NCBI RefSeq assembly: GCF_005402965.1
Contig: NZ_BJCF01000007.1
Span: forward strand, 1 to 64,000
From: Dolichospermum planctonicum
GTDB lineage: Bacteria; Cyanobacteriota; Cyanobacteriia; Cyanobacteriales; Nostocaceae
Length of the DNA: 64,000 bases
Direction: 5' to 3'
Position numbers and translations under genes: made by a program. Of this stretch, positions 23,606 to 31,428 are shown one piece after another. Each line of letters begins with the position of its first letter. Position 1 is the first letter of the stretch. The notes under the pieces are model-generated. The model was not told the DNA's origin, did not search any database, and saw nothing but the letters and a program-made list of their open reading frames with translations.

Positions 23606-24169
23606 TTAGAGGGTAATATCTTCTCCACGCTCGGTAAAGCGGACATCTTTAATTTTCCACTCAGAATTACTAATTAAGGTTTTGCGAACACTACTAAACA
23701 ATGCAAACTGTTCACAACTAGAAAGGGACGATAATTGTCTTTTTGATTCTGGTGATACTCGAATATCAACAGTAGCAACACCATTTTTCACATTTACACG
23801 ATAACCAGATACGCTAAAATCTGCTGTATTTTGTTCTTTGAATATTTTACCTATGGACTCATTCATAGGTTCTACTGCGGAAACCTCGGCTTTTTTAGCA
23901 ATTAACTCTTGACATTGATCATCACTTATGTATAGGGTAACGTTGGTAGTTTTCCCGGAGATAGCTTTACTATGGGAATTGGTGGAAAATGGCTCAATTG
24001 CGGGAATAGGAGACTTTTGTGGTTCTTTTTCAGGAATGGGGTTAATTTTGTTATTGGGTGTGGTTTCTGGAGTTGGGTTATTAGCGGTATTGTTAGTATC
24101 ACAACTGCTAATAACAGTGCAGAACACTACTAGAAATAATGATAAAATGGTTTGTTTGTAATTATACAT
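23606..24169 (-). CDS. GerMN-domain lipoprotein
   Basis: A 187-residue secreted lipoprotein. From the ATG at 24169 (MYNYKQTILSLFLVV) a signal peptide leads to a lipobox-like ISSCD. A Pro/Thr/Asn-rich linker and then a GerMN domain follow (NVTLYISDDQCQELI, GYRVNVKNGVATVDIRV, SSVRKTLISNSEWKIKDVRF). GerMN domains are found in spore germination proteins and in periplasmic proteins that bind cell-wall or peptide ligands; the cyanobacterial role is unknown. A longer start at 24280 was rejected because it would bury the signal peptide. A 40-bp piece of this gene is duplicated at 18605-18645. Confidence 0.82.
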   Translation of the reverse strand: MYNYKQTILSLFLVVFCTVISSCDTNNTANNPTPETTPNNKINPIPEKEPQKSPIPAIEPFSTNSHSKAISGKTTNVTLYISDDQCQELIAKKAEVSAVEPMNESIGKIFKEQNTADFSVSGYRVNVKNGVATVDIRVSPESKRQLSSLSSCEQFALFSSVRKTLISNSEWKIKDVRFTERGEDITL

Positions 24170-24497
24170 ATAGTAATTCAGTTTGATTTTTACAAGAAAA
24201 TTTATCAGGGGAAGGAAAGAAAAAACCTTAATATCAATGATAACTACCTTGATAACTATCTTGTCATCACAGAGTAACAATTTACTCTTGTATCTTTGAT
24301 TATATCAATATTTTTACTCATAACCATGAATGAGATATTATTTACCATATTTTTAGTTTATCCTTGAATCGGTTGATTGTGTATGATCAGGAAATTAAAA
24401 ATTAATAGCATTTTTATAATGCCATACAAACATAGCACAGATTTTTTTAAATGGTATTACCTTTTATAAATCCTGATATGGCTACGCTACCAGACAA
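24170..24497. other. Intergenic region, little structure
   Basis: AT-rich DNA. The only recognised item is a shortened relative of repeat unit A in reverse orientation at 24469-24494 (ATCCTGATATGGCTACGCTA). No gene or clear regulatory site is seen. Confidence 0.6.
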
Positions 24498-25094
24498 TTA
24501 ACAAATAGCTGCATTCACAAACTGAATTACATCTCCTAAACCAACTTGAGTTTTCAGGTTTGTAAAAACAAAAGGCTTATCACCACGCATTTTTTTTGCA
24601 TCTCTTTCCATCACATTCAAATCAGCACCCACATAGGGAGCAAGATCGGTTTTATTAATCACTAATAAATCAGATTTAGTGATACCTGGACCACCTTTAC
24701 GGGGGATTTTATCACCAGCAGCCACATCAATGACATAAATGGTTAAATCCACTAATTCAGGACTAAAAGTAGCAGCTAAATTATCTCCACCACTCTCTAA
24801 AAAGACTAAATCTAAATTGGTAAATTTCTCTTCTAATTGTTCAATTGCGGCTAAATTCATAGAAGCATCTTCACGGATAGCAGTATGGGGACAACCTCCC
24901 GTTTCTACTCCTAAAATGCGATCGCTTTCTAAAGCTTGAGAACGAACTAAAAATTGAGCATCTTCTTGAGTATAGATATCATTTGTCACTACTGCTAACT
25001 GATATTTTTCCCGTAAATTCTTACATAAAGCATCTACTAAAGCTGTTTTTCCTGAACCGACTGGACCTGCAACCCCTATTCTCAAAGCAGTCAT
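24498..25094 (-). CDS. ureG: Urease accessory protein UreG (GTPase)
   Basis: A 198-residue SIMIBI GTPase that delivers nickel to urease with UreE, UreF and UreD. Signatures are the P-loop [28 protein letters not shown], the nickel-binding Cys-Pro-His in [13 protein letters not shown], and [15 protein letters not shown]. It is the last gene of the minus-strand order ureE-ureF-ureG, starting five bases after ureF. The structural genes (ureABC) and ureD are not in this window. Confidence 0.97.
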   Translation of the reverse strand: MTALRIGVAGPVGSGKTALVDALCKNLREKYQLAVVTNDIYTQEDAQFLVRSQALESDRILGVETGGCPHTAIREDASMNLAAIEQLEEKFTNLDLVFLESGGDNLAATFSPELVDLTIYVIDVAAGDKIPRKGGPGITKSDLLVINKTDLAPYVGADLNVMERDAKKMRGDKPFVFTNLKTQVGLGDVIQFVNAAIC

Positions 25095-25099
25095 AGTTT

Positions 25100-25786
25100 T
25101 TAACTCCTAAATAATCTAGTATACTGGGTTTCGTGCTGCATACTTGCTAAAGATAAACCCCAATTACAACATCCTAAATCATCATCATCCATGAGCAAAA
25201 TTTCCTCCACAGTAGTGGTTAATAAAGGTTGTAAACCCAGTAATAATTCTTGTCCCGCAGTTTGTCCCAGAGGAATAAGTTTGATCCCAGCCGTAATTAA
25301 ATTATTAGCCCAACTGTGTAAATAAGCTAATAAACAGGCCTGAATATTTATATCCCAATAAGCGCAAGCTATAGCAAAAGCGATCGCATAATTACTAGGA
25401 TAACCCACAGCATGGACTAAAGGTAAAATTTCCGGTTCTAGCTTACTTAATAATTGCATCAGAGAACGTCCCATTTGCCAACTAGCAGCCCGTAATTCCT
25501 CCGTATCTCTGGCGGCCGATAACCATAAATTCCAGCGTTTTAAAGCCTCTATATCATCGGTTTTTACAGCATGAAAAGCCCTAACAATTACCCCAGCATC
25601 TAGACAAATTGAACCATAAATTAATTCAGATTTTAGCCAAAATTTGAGGTTATCAGCATTAGTAATAGTCCCATTTTCTACTAACATTTCCAAACCTTCC
25701 GAATAACCATAAGCACCTACAGGTAAAGCAGGACTTGCTAATTGTAAAATCGCCAAAAAATTGTTATGCGTGAGAGTGATTTCCAT
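25100..25786 (-). CDS. ureF: Urease accessory protein UreF
   Basis: A 228-residue all-helical UreF, which recruits UreG to the urease pre-activation complex. The conserved N-terminal [20 protein letters not shown] and the later [18 protein letters not shown] are present. The ATG at 25786 (MEITLTHNN) is preferred to a non-ATG start six bases upstream. It overlaps the end of ureE by 23 bases. Confidence 0.95.
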   Translation of the reverse strand: MEITLTHNNFLAILQLASPALPVGAYGYSEGLEMLVENGTITNADNLKFWLKSELIYGSICLDAGVIVRAFHAVKTDDIEALKRWNLWLSAARDTEELRAASWQMGRSLMQLLSKLEPEILPLVHAVGYPSNYAIAFAIACAYWDINIQACLLAYLHSWANNLITAGIKLIPLGQTAGQELLLGLQPLLTTTVEEILLMDDDDLGCCNWGLSLASMQHETQYTRLFRS

Positions 25787-26204
25787 AAGCACCTAATTCT
25801 GGTTGAAAAGGGACAATTTCCGCTTGAATTTCTAAACCCAATTGGGTCAACATAGCCTGTAAAACTGGATCTGGAGATAAGCGTAAATAAGTGGGAGTAA
25901 TTTCCACGGGTACATGACGATTTCCTAAATGATACGCAGCCCTTAATAATAAAGGAATTTCCGCGTAAGCAGTTAAAACAGGTTCAGGTTTAGCAATAAT
26001 TTTCATATAAATACTGTGGTTTTCATCAATAAGTATATCACCATCATTTAATATTGTCCCTCTAGGTAAACGCAAAAGAATCTCCTGACCATCTGCTAAT
26101 ATAAATTTATAACGGCTGCGAGTCCGTTCTTCCGCAGTCAGTGAAAGAGTAATATTAACTGTAGTGGGAATATTAAGTGGTTGACGTTGGGTAAAAGTCA
26201 GCAT
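25764..26204 (-). CDS. ureE: Urease accessory protein UreE (nickel chaperone)
   Basis: A 146-residue UreE nickel-binding chaperone. The N-terminal peptide-binding domain contains [13 protein letters not shown], and the C-terminal metal-binding domain has [15 protein letters not shown] with its conserved histidine. The short tail GAYGNHSHA carries two more histidines. It is the first gene of the ureEFG unit and overlaps ureF. Confidence 0.95.
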   Translation of the reverse strand: MLTFTQRQPLNIPTTVNITLSLTAEERTRSRYKFILADGQEILLRLPRGTILNDGDILIDENHSIYMKIIAKPEPVLTAYAEIPLLLRAAYHLGNRHVPVEITPTYLRLSPDPVLQAMLTQLGLEIQAEIVPFQPELGAYGNHSHA

Positions 26205-26352
26205 AATTTAAATCAACTTGATATTGAACTTTAGCCATTATAAACAAAATAGACAAAATAAACAAAAATATACCCAACTTCTCCAAGAAATCAGGTATAT
26301 AATAGGGTTAACTATAATTTTCGACGGAGAAATTTCTGCTAATTAATGCTAA

Positions 26353-26754
26353 TTAAGCGGAGGCTTGATTTATTAATAAAATGCTAAATAATTCCTCATA
26401 GTCACGGGAAAAATAGTCATAAAACTTGCGAAATTTATCTGGAGAGATAGCACTTTGTAAAACAGCAAAAACAGCGCGGACATGAATAATTGAGATAGTA
26501 GGTTTCACATTTTCTTTTTCACTAATACGTTCAATAAACTCCTGTAAATTAAAAGCTTCAATAGGTTCTGCTTCACCTCCACGTAAATATTCCCCTAATT
26601 CCTGGGGTATTTGTGTTGCTAATTCCTCTCTTTCAGCACTAGGAACAATTTGTTTAATAATTTCCAAAGTAGCACGAGTAGCGACCTCAGCTTCCTCAAG
26701 AGATTCTGATTGTGCTAGACTTTGGACATGGATTATAAACTCATTATATTTCAT
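26353..26754 (-). CDS. DUF2267 domain protein
   Basis: A 133-residue helical protein with DUF2267 features: KYNEFIIHVQSLAQSESLEE, LEIIKQIVPSAEREELATQIPQE, then FNLQEFIERISEK. The family occurs widely, sometimes associated with stress responses, but has no known activity. It stands alone between urease accessory genes and squalene-hopene cyclase. Confidence 0.85.
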   Translation of the reverse strand: MKYNEFIIHVQSLAQSESLEEAEVATRATLEIIKQIVPSAEREELATQIPQELGEYLRGGEAEPIEAFNLQEFIERISEKENVKPTISIIHVRAVFAVLQSAISPDKFRKFYDYFSRDYEELFSILLINQASA

Positions 26755-27176
26755 TTTTTATCTCCAGTATTTTCATCAATATTTTGAGTAATATTCCCGA
26801 CTTCTTTATTTTATTTAATCCTGTGAATAAATTATGATTTCTTGCTAGAAGTTGGGGATATGAATACTATGCTGAATCTCTACTCAAAAACTTGTCTCAA
26901 TTTATCTGCATTTATCTGCGTTTATCTGCGGTCAATTATTCTTGATATCTTATTCTCAGTAGCCTCATCTTAATTTGATATAACTCATAATTTGAATTGA
27001 ATAGTAAACTCACTTTAGTCTAAATCTTAATTATTGACTTAACTTCATCCTAAAGAAGTAGATAGAGGTATATCTATAGCGATATTTCTAAATTTCATTA
27101 AAGTTCATTAAAGAGATTGGGTATATTTTTAGGTTAGGGTGAGGGACAATTGATGAATTATCCCTACTGTCTGTGA
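26755..27176. other. Intergenic region with split palindrome and short tandem repeat
   Basis: No gene. A CCCGACTTCT/AGAAGTTGGGG palindrome is split by about 45 bp of unrelated sequence (26791-26870). Three 10-bp units TTTATCTGC(A/G) lie at 26901-26930. Confidence 0.6.
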
Positions 27177-29084
27177 TTAACTTATTGCTTGATATCGTCC
27201 CAAAGCCATTAAAGGAAAATACTGTTGATAGAAGTGATACTTCAAATAAAAATGACAAGGAAAACCAGTTCCAGTGAAGTATTTTTCTTCCCAAGTACCA
27301 TCTAATTTCTGTGTTGTTAACAGGTAATTAATCCCCTTTTCCATACTATCAATAGCGAATTTACCAGTTGCTTCACCGGCGGAAATCAAGCCAATTAAAG
27401 CCCATGCTGTTTGGGAAGCAGTGCTTTCTCCTTGTCCTTTCAAACTAGGATCATTGTAACTAAAACAAGTTTCTCCCCAACCACCATCATTATTTTGAAC
27501 TTTGACCAACCAAGCTGTACCTTTGGCGATATTTTCACCATATTTTAGAGGATTTATTAAAGCTAAAGCCGATAAAACGCCGCTAGTTCCATAAATGTAA
27601 TTCACACCCCAACGACCAAACCAACAACCCTCTATTTCTTGTTCTTCCAAAAGATAATTTAAAGACTTTTCTAAATTATTTGCTGGAATTGATAAATTAC
27701 AAGCCCCCAACATTTCTAAGACTCTAGCAGTGACATCAGCCGTATTTGGATCAATCATAGCTTTCAAATCACCATAGGGGATAGAATTAAGCCATTCTTG
27801 ATCATTATCAAGATCAAAAGCCGCCCAACCCCCTGGTTTACATTGCATAGTTATAATCCAATTTAAAGCCCGATTAATAGCTTGTTTTTTCAATTCTTCA
27901 TTTGGTAATTTAGCTTGATGTAAAGCCATAACAACTACAGCCGAATCATCCACATCTGGATAAAAACGATTGTCAAATTCAAACGCCCAAGCACCGGGTT
28001 TCCCTTGCTTATTTTTGACATTCCAATCACCATAATTGAGAATTTGTTTCTCTATTAACCATTCTCCTGCTTTAACAATAGCGGGATGATCTGCGGGAAA
28101 ACCTGAATCAATTAAAGCCCGAATCGCCCAAGCTGTATCCCATACAGGAGAAACACAAGGTTGTACACAGTAACTATTTTCTGTTTCCATAGCAAAATTA
28201 TCAACTGCTTTTAAACCTCGCTGGATAATTGGGTCATTCACATCATAATCTAGACATTTTAGAGCTAACAGAGAATTTAACATCGCGGGAATAATTCCCC
28301 CCCAATCTCCGGTAACTTCTTGACGTTCTAAAATCCACTTTTCTGCGGCTTGAATACCTTCATCTCTCAAAGGAACAAAATTCAGACTTTCTGCTAATTT
28401 GAAACCATCATCGAGGATGTTAAATATATCCGACCAATCACCATTTTTTGGTAATTCCCATCGGACATTATTTACACCTTCAGCATATAATTCATCTAAA
28501 TTAATGGGTTGATCAATTTTAAAGATGGGTTTACGATCAAAGACAATTAATAATGGTACAGTGCTAGAACGCGCCCAACTAGAAAGTTCATAAATATTGA
28601 AAGGAAAATTATCGGGTAGCAACATCACCCAAGGTGGTAAAGAAGGAAGTCCGCGCCAATTATAACAGCCAATTAAAGCTAGATGTAACTTGGTAAAAAT
28701 GCGAGTTTTGCTAATACCACCTTTAGCCAAAATTAGGGATTTCGCTTTTATTAGTGCGTTGTCTGTAGCGGGTACACCCAACAACCTCAAAGCCATATAA
28801 GCCTCTACAGTTGTGTTTAAATCCCCACCATCTCCATAAAACAATTCCCAACCTCCATGTTCTCGCTGTTGAGAACGGAGATAATTTTCAACTTTATCTA
28901 AAGGTCTATTTTTATCCGTTCCCCAAATCTTATGCAGCAAAACAGCCTCAGAAGTAATGGTAACATTAGATTCTAACTCAGCCCACCAATAACCATCTCT
29001 ATTTTGCATCGAAAGCAGATATTTTTGACTAGCTGTAATCGCATCTACTACTTGCTTGACTTTTATTCTATCTTGTGTTTGCAT
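27177..29084 (-). CDS. shc: Squalene-hopene cyclase
   Basis: A 635-residue triterpene cyclase converting squalene to hopene, a membrane-associated step in hopanoid synthesis. The catalytic DxDD motif is intact in FYPDVDDSAVVVMAL, and repeated QW motifs (GYWWAE, GGWELFYG, GDWNVK, GGWAAFD, GGWGETCFSY, GTWEEKYF) are spread along the chain. Length is normal. The ATG at 29084 (MQTQDRIK) is preferred to an upstream TTG at 29099. It is divergent from an HpnB-like glycosyltransferase. Confidence 0.96.
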   Translation of the reverse strand: MQTQDRIKVKQVVDAITASQKYLLSMQNRDGYWWAELESNVTITSEAVLLHKIWGTDKNRPLDKVENYLRSQQREHGGWELFYGDGGDLNTTVEAYMALRLLGVPATDNALIKAKSLILAKGGISKTRIFTKLHLALIGCYNWRGLPSLPPWVMLLPDNFPFNIYELSSWARSSTVPLLIVFDRKPIFKIDQPINLDELYAEGVNNVRWELPKNGDWSDIFNILDDGFKLAESLNFVPLRDEGIQAAEKWILERQEVTGDWGGIIPAMLNSLLALKCLDYDVNDPIIQRGLKAVDNFAMETENSYCVQPCVSPVWDTAWAIRALIDSGFPADHPAIVKAGEWLIEKQILNYGDWNVKNKQGKPGAWAFEFDNRFYPDVDDSAVVVMALHQAKLPNEELKKQAINRALNWIITMQCKPGGWAAFDLDNDQEWLNSIPYGDLKAMIDPNTADVTARVLEMLGACNLSIPANNLEKSLNYLLEEQEIEGCWFGRWGVNYIYGTSGVLSALALINPLKYGENIAKGTAWLVKVQNNDGGWGETCFSYNDPSLKGQGESTASQTAWALIGLISAGEATGKFAIDSMEKGINYLLTTQKLDGTWEEKYFTGTGFPCHFYLKYHFYQQYFPLMALGRYQAIS

Positions 29085-29220
29085 AAAATACTTCTTCAAC
29101 AGCCAATAATAATTAATAACATAACCGAAATCAGAGAAAATTCTTCCCCAAAATCAGCAAAGATTGTATTCTATCCAAATCAGTAATAATTAAATTTTGA
29201 ATTGCAGTCAAGGGAAAATT

Positions 29221-30393
29221 ATGATAACAATTGTATTAACCTTAACCTTTATATCCCTGATAACTTGGTTATTTTTACTCTTATTTTGGGGACAATTTTG
29301 GCGAGTTAATCACCAATTAGAAACAAATAAAAGCGTTATAGAAAAATCGTTACCGACGGTGTGTGTAATAGTACCAGCACGTAACGAAGCGAATGTTATT
29401 CCTATTAGTTTGCGATCGCTCCTCTTGCAAGACTATACTGGTAATTTCACCATCTTCTTAGTAGACGATCAAAGTAGCGATGGTACAGCCAATTTTGCCC
29501 AGGGAGTAGCTTACGCCCTTGATAAAACTGATAAATTGCAGATTGTCTCCAGCGCATCATTACCTACAGGTTGGACGGGTAAACTGTGGGCAATGGCACA
29601 AGGAGTAGAAAAAGCGAGTGAATTGACACCAGACTATTTTTTACTAACAGATGCGGATATACAACATGATATTAGTAACTTACGGCGCTTAGTAGCCAAA
29701 GCCGAGTCCCAGAATTTAGACCTGGTATCTATCATGGTGCGCTTGCGGTGTCAAAGCTTTTGGGAAAAACTATTAATTCCCGCTTTCGTCTTTTTCTTCC
29801 AAAAACTCTACCCCTTTTCCTGGGTAAATAACCCCAAAAAAACCACAGCAGCCGCAGCGGGAGGCTGTATTTTAATTCACAGAGAGGCCCTAAATAGAAT
29901 TGGTGGGTTGCAAATAATTCGTCAAGCCTTAATTGATGATTGTTCCTTAGCAAAGGCCGTCAAATCAAATCATGGCAAAATCTGGTTAGGACTAAGCACT
30001 TCAACAATCAGTTTACGCCCTTATGATTCCCTGAAAACAATTTGGGATATGGTAGCTAGAAGTGCTTATACACAACTTAATTATTCCCCTGTACTACTAG
30101 TGGGTAGTTTATTAGGAATGACTTTAGTTTATTTATTACCACCAATAGGAATTATTTTAGGAGTGTTATTAGGAAATTGGCAAATTACCCTAGTATCTTT
30201 CACAGCATATCTACTCATGACTTTTGCTTATTTGCCAATTATTCGCTTTTATAAATGTCCCGCAATTTTTGCTTTTAGTTTACCAATCATTGCTTTTTTA
30301 TATACTCTGATGACAGTAGATTCAGCATTGCGTCATTGGCAAGGACGTGGGGGTGAATGGAAAGGTAGAGTTTACCCCTGGGACAAAAAGTAG
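29221..30393 (+). CDS. hpnB: Hopene-associated glycosyltransferase (HpnB-like)
   Basis: A 390-residue membrane-anchored GT2-family protein. An N-terminal TM helix precedes VCVIVPARNEANVIPISLRS, nucleotide-sugar-binding LVDDQSSDGT, and TDADIQHD. Several TM helices close the C-terminus. HpnB-like enzymes are found beside shc in hopanoid clusters; their substrate is unresolved. The ATG at 29221, preceded by CAAGGGAAAATT, is preferred to one at 29197. It is divergently transcribed from shc, 136 bp apart. Confidence 0.85.
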   Translation: MITIVLTLTFISLITWLFLLLFWGQFWRVNHQLETNKSVIEKSLPTVCVIVPARNEANVIPISLRSLLLQDYTGNFTIFLVDDQSSDGTANFAQGVAYALDKTDKLQIVSSASLPTGWTGKLWAMAQGVEKASELTPDYFLLTDADIQHDISNLRRLVAKAESQNLDLVSIMVRLRCQSFWEKLLIPAFVFFFQKLYPFSWVNNPKKTTAAAAGGCILIHREALNRIGGLQIIRQALIDDCSLAKAVKSNHGKIWLGLSTSTISLRPYDSLKTIWDMVARSAYTQLNYSPVLLVGSLLGMTLVYLLPPIGIILGVLLGNWQITLVSFTAYLLMTFAYLPIIRFYKCPAIFAFSLPIIAFLYTLMTVDSALRHWQGRGGEWKGRVYPWDKK

Positions 30394-30458
30394 TAGATCA
30401 GATATTTTTGCCAAAAATTCCCATTTTTAGTCTAAGGGTTGATAACCAAAAAAGGAAT

Positions 30459-30600
30459 TACAGCAGTTTCCGATATTATGAGGTACGGATATTAATGATC
30501 AAAATCTTGTGGTGCGGGCAAAATGCCCGCTATGGTAATCCGCTATATTTTCACAAAATTAGGGATAAATCTGTACCTCAGTGGACTAGGAAATGCTATA
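30459..30600. mobile_element. MITE with IS630-type ends (142 bp)
   Basis: TACAGCAGTTTCCGATATTA plus TGAGGTAC at the left pairs imperfectly with GTACCTCAGTGGACTAGGAA plus ATGCTATA at the right. The internal hairpin GCGGGCA-AAA-TGCCCGC and the words CTTGTGGTGCGGGCA are shared with 23260-23366. Non-coding and flanked by TA. Confidence 0.75.
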
Positions 30601-31054
30601 TTATTCATCTTTACCTAAAGTTTACAAAGACTTCATGAACTTCATAATTAATAGTGCCATAAGTGGGATATATTGTTTTTGGGCAATTCAAGTAAACTTT
30701 ATTGTTAGTGAAAAATCGAAAGCCGTTCAATCAAATCAGCCGTCAATTTTAGCATCTTTGTTTTTTTAGGATGTCCTACGTAAAACCCCAAATCTTAAAT
30801 AGTCCTGAATTTGATGATCAGAGGTGAAAATTATGGTCATAAGAAAGTGGGTAGAAAATCCTAGAATCAAAACCTAAAAAGTATCTATACCAAATCTGGA
30901 TACTCAACTGTCCAAGAAAAGTTTCCATAAGACGGGGCATTAACTACTATTTCTCTACTGCCATTAAAAGTAACTCAAGCTACTTAACTCCAGCTTAGGC
31001 TATCTTGTCACGTTTATGTAACCCATTTATGTGAAATAAGACCCATGCAACTGG

Positions 31055-31079
31055 TATAATACCTGACATTACAGTCAGG
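31055..31079 (+). promoter_or_regulatory. Candidate -10 box followed by a dyad
   Basis: TATAAT at 31055-31060 is followed at 31062-31079 by the inverted repeat CCTGAC...GTCAGG. The -35 position (around 31032) shows no consensus hexamer. It would give a leader of about 360 nt for the FG-GAP gene. Weak evidence. Confidence 0.3.
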
Positions 31080-31428
31080 ATTTTAGTCTTCTCTTCAAGA
31101 CGCTATGGGAACACTGATGCGTAAGTTTCAGAAAACTTCGGTAATATTAGCGTTAAAGCATTAATACTTACTCTAGCTACCGAAGCCTAGAGACTTATGT
31201 TAATGCAGATTTATCGCATGAATTTGTGTAACTAGGGTGGCTCACCCGATTGACCACCCGATTGACTACCTATTACACCTGCTTTGCTGTCACCGATAGG
31301 ACCGAAACACGAGTCACTTTAGCCATCTGTAACCCATAGCAATGAAGACAGAAATAAAGGTTTAGGAAAGTTTTTGCTTAAGTCCTAACCGAAATTTATC
31401 AAACATTCAGAAAACCAACAATACCACT

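Larger units (their letters stand above)
30394..31428. other. 1-kb intergenic region before the FG-GAP gene
   Basis: No gene is supported on either strand. It contains the MITE at 30459-30600, an imperfect dyad CCTGAC-ATTACA-GTCAGG at 31062-31079 and a TATAAT hexamer at 31055-31060. The rest may be a long 5' leader for the large FG-GAP gene. No tRNA or known riboswitch pattern was recognised. Confidence 0.55.

Noticed and set aside
30640-31428. tRNA, riboswitch or small gene in the long gap before the FG-GAP gene
   Set aside because: No tRNA arm pattern, known riboswitch core or convincing frame was found; only a weak -10 box and dyad.
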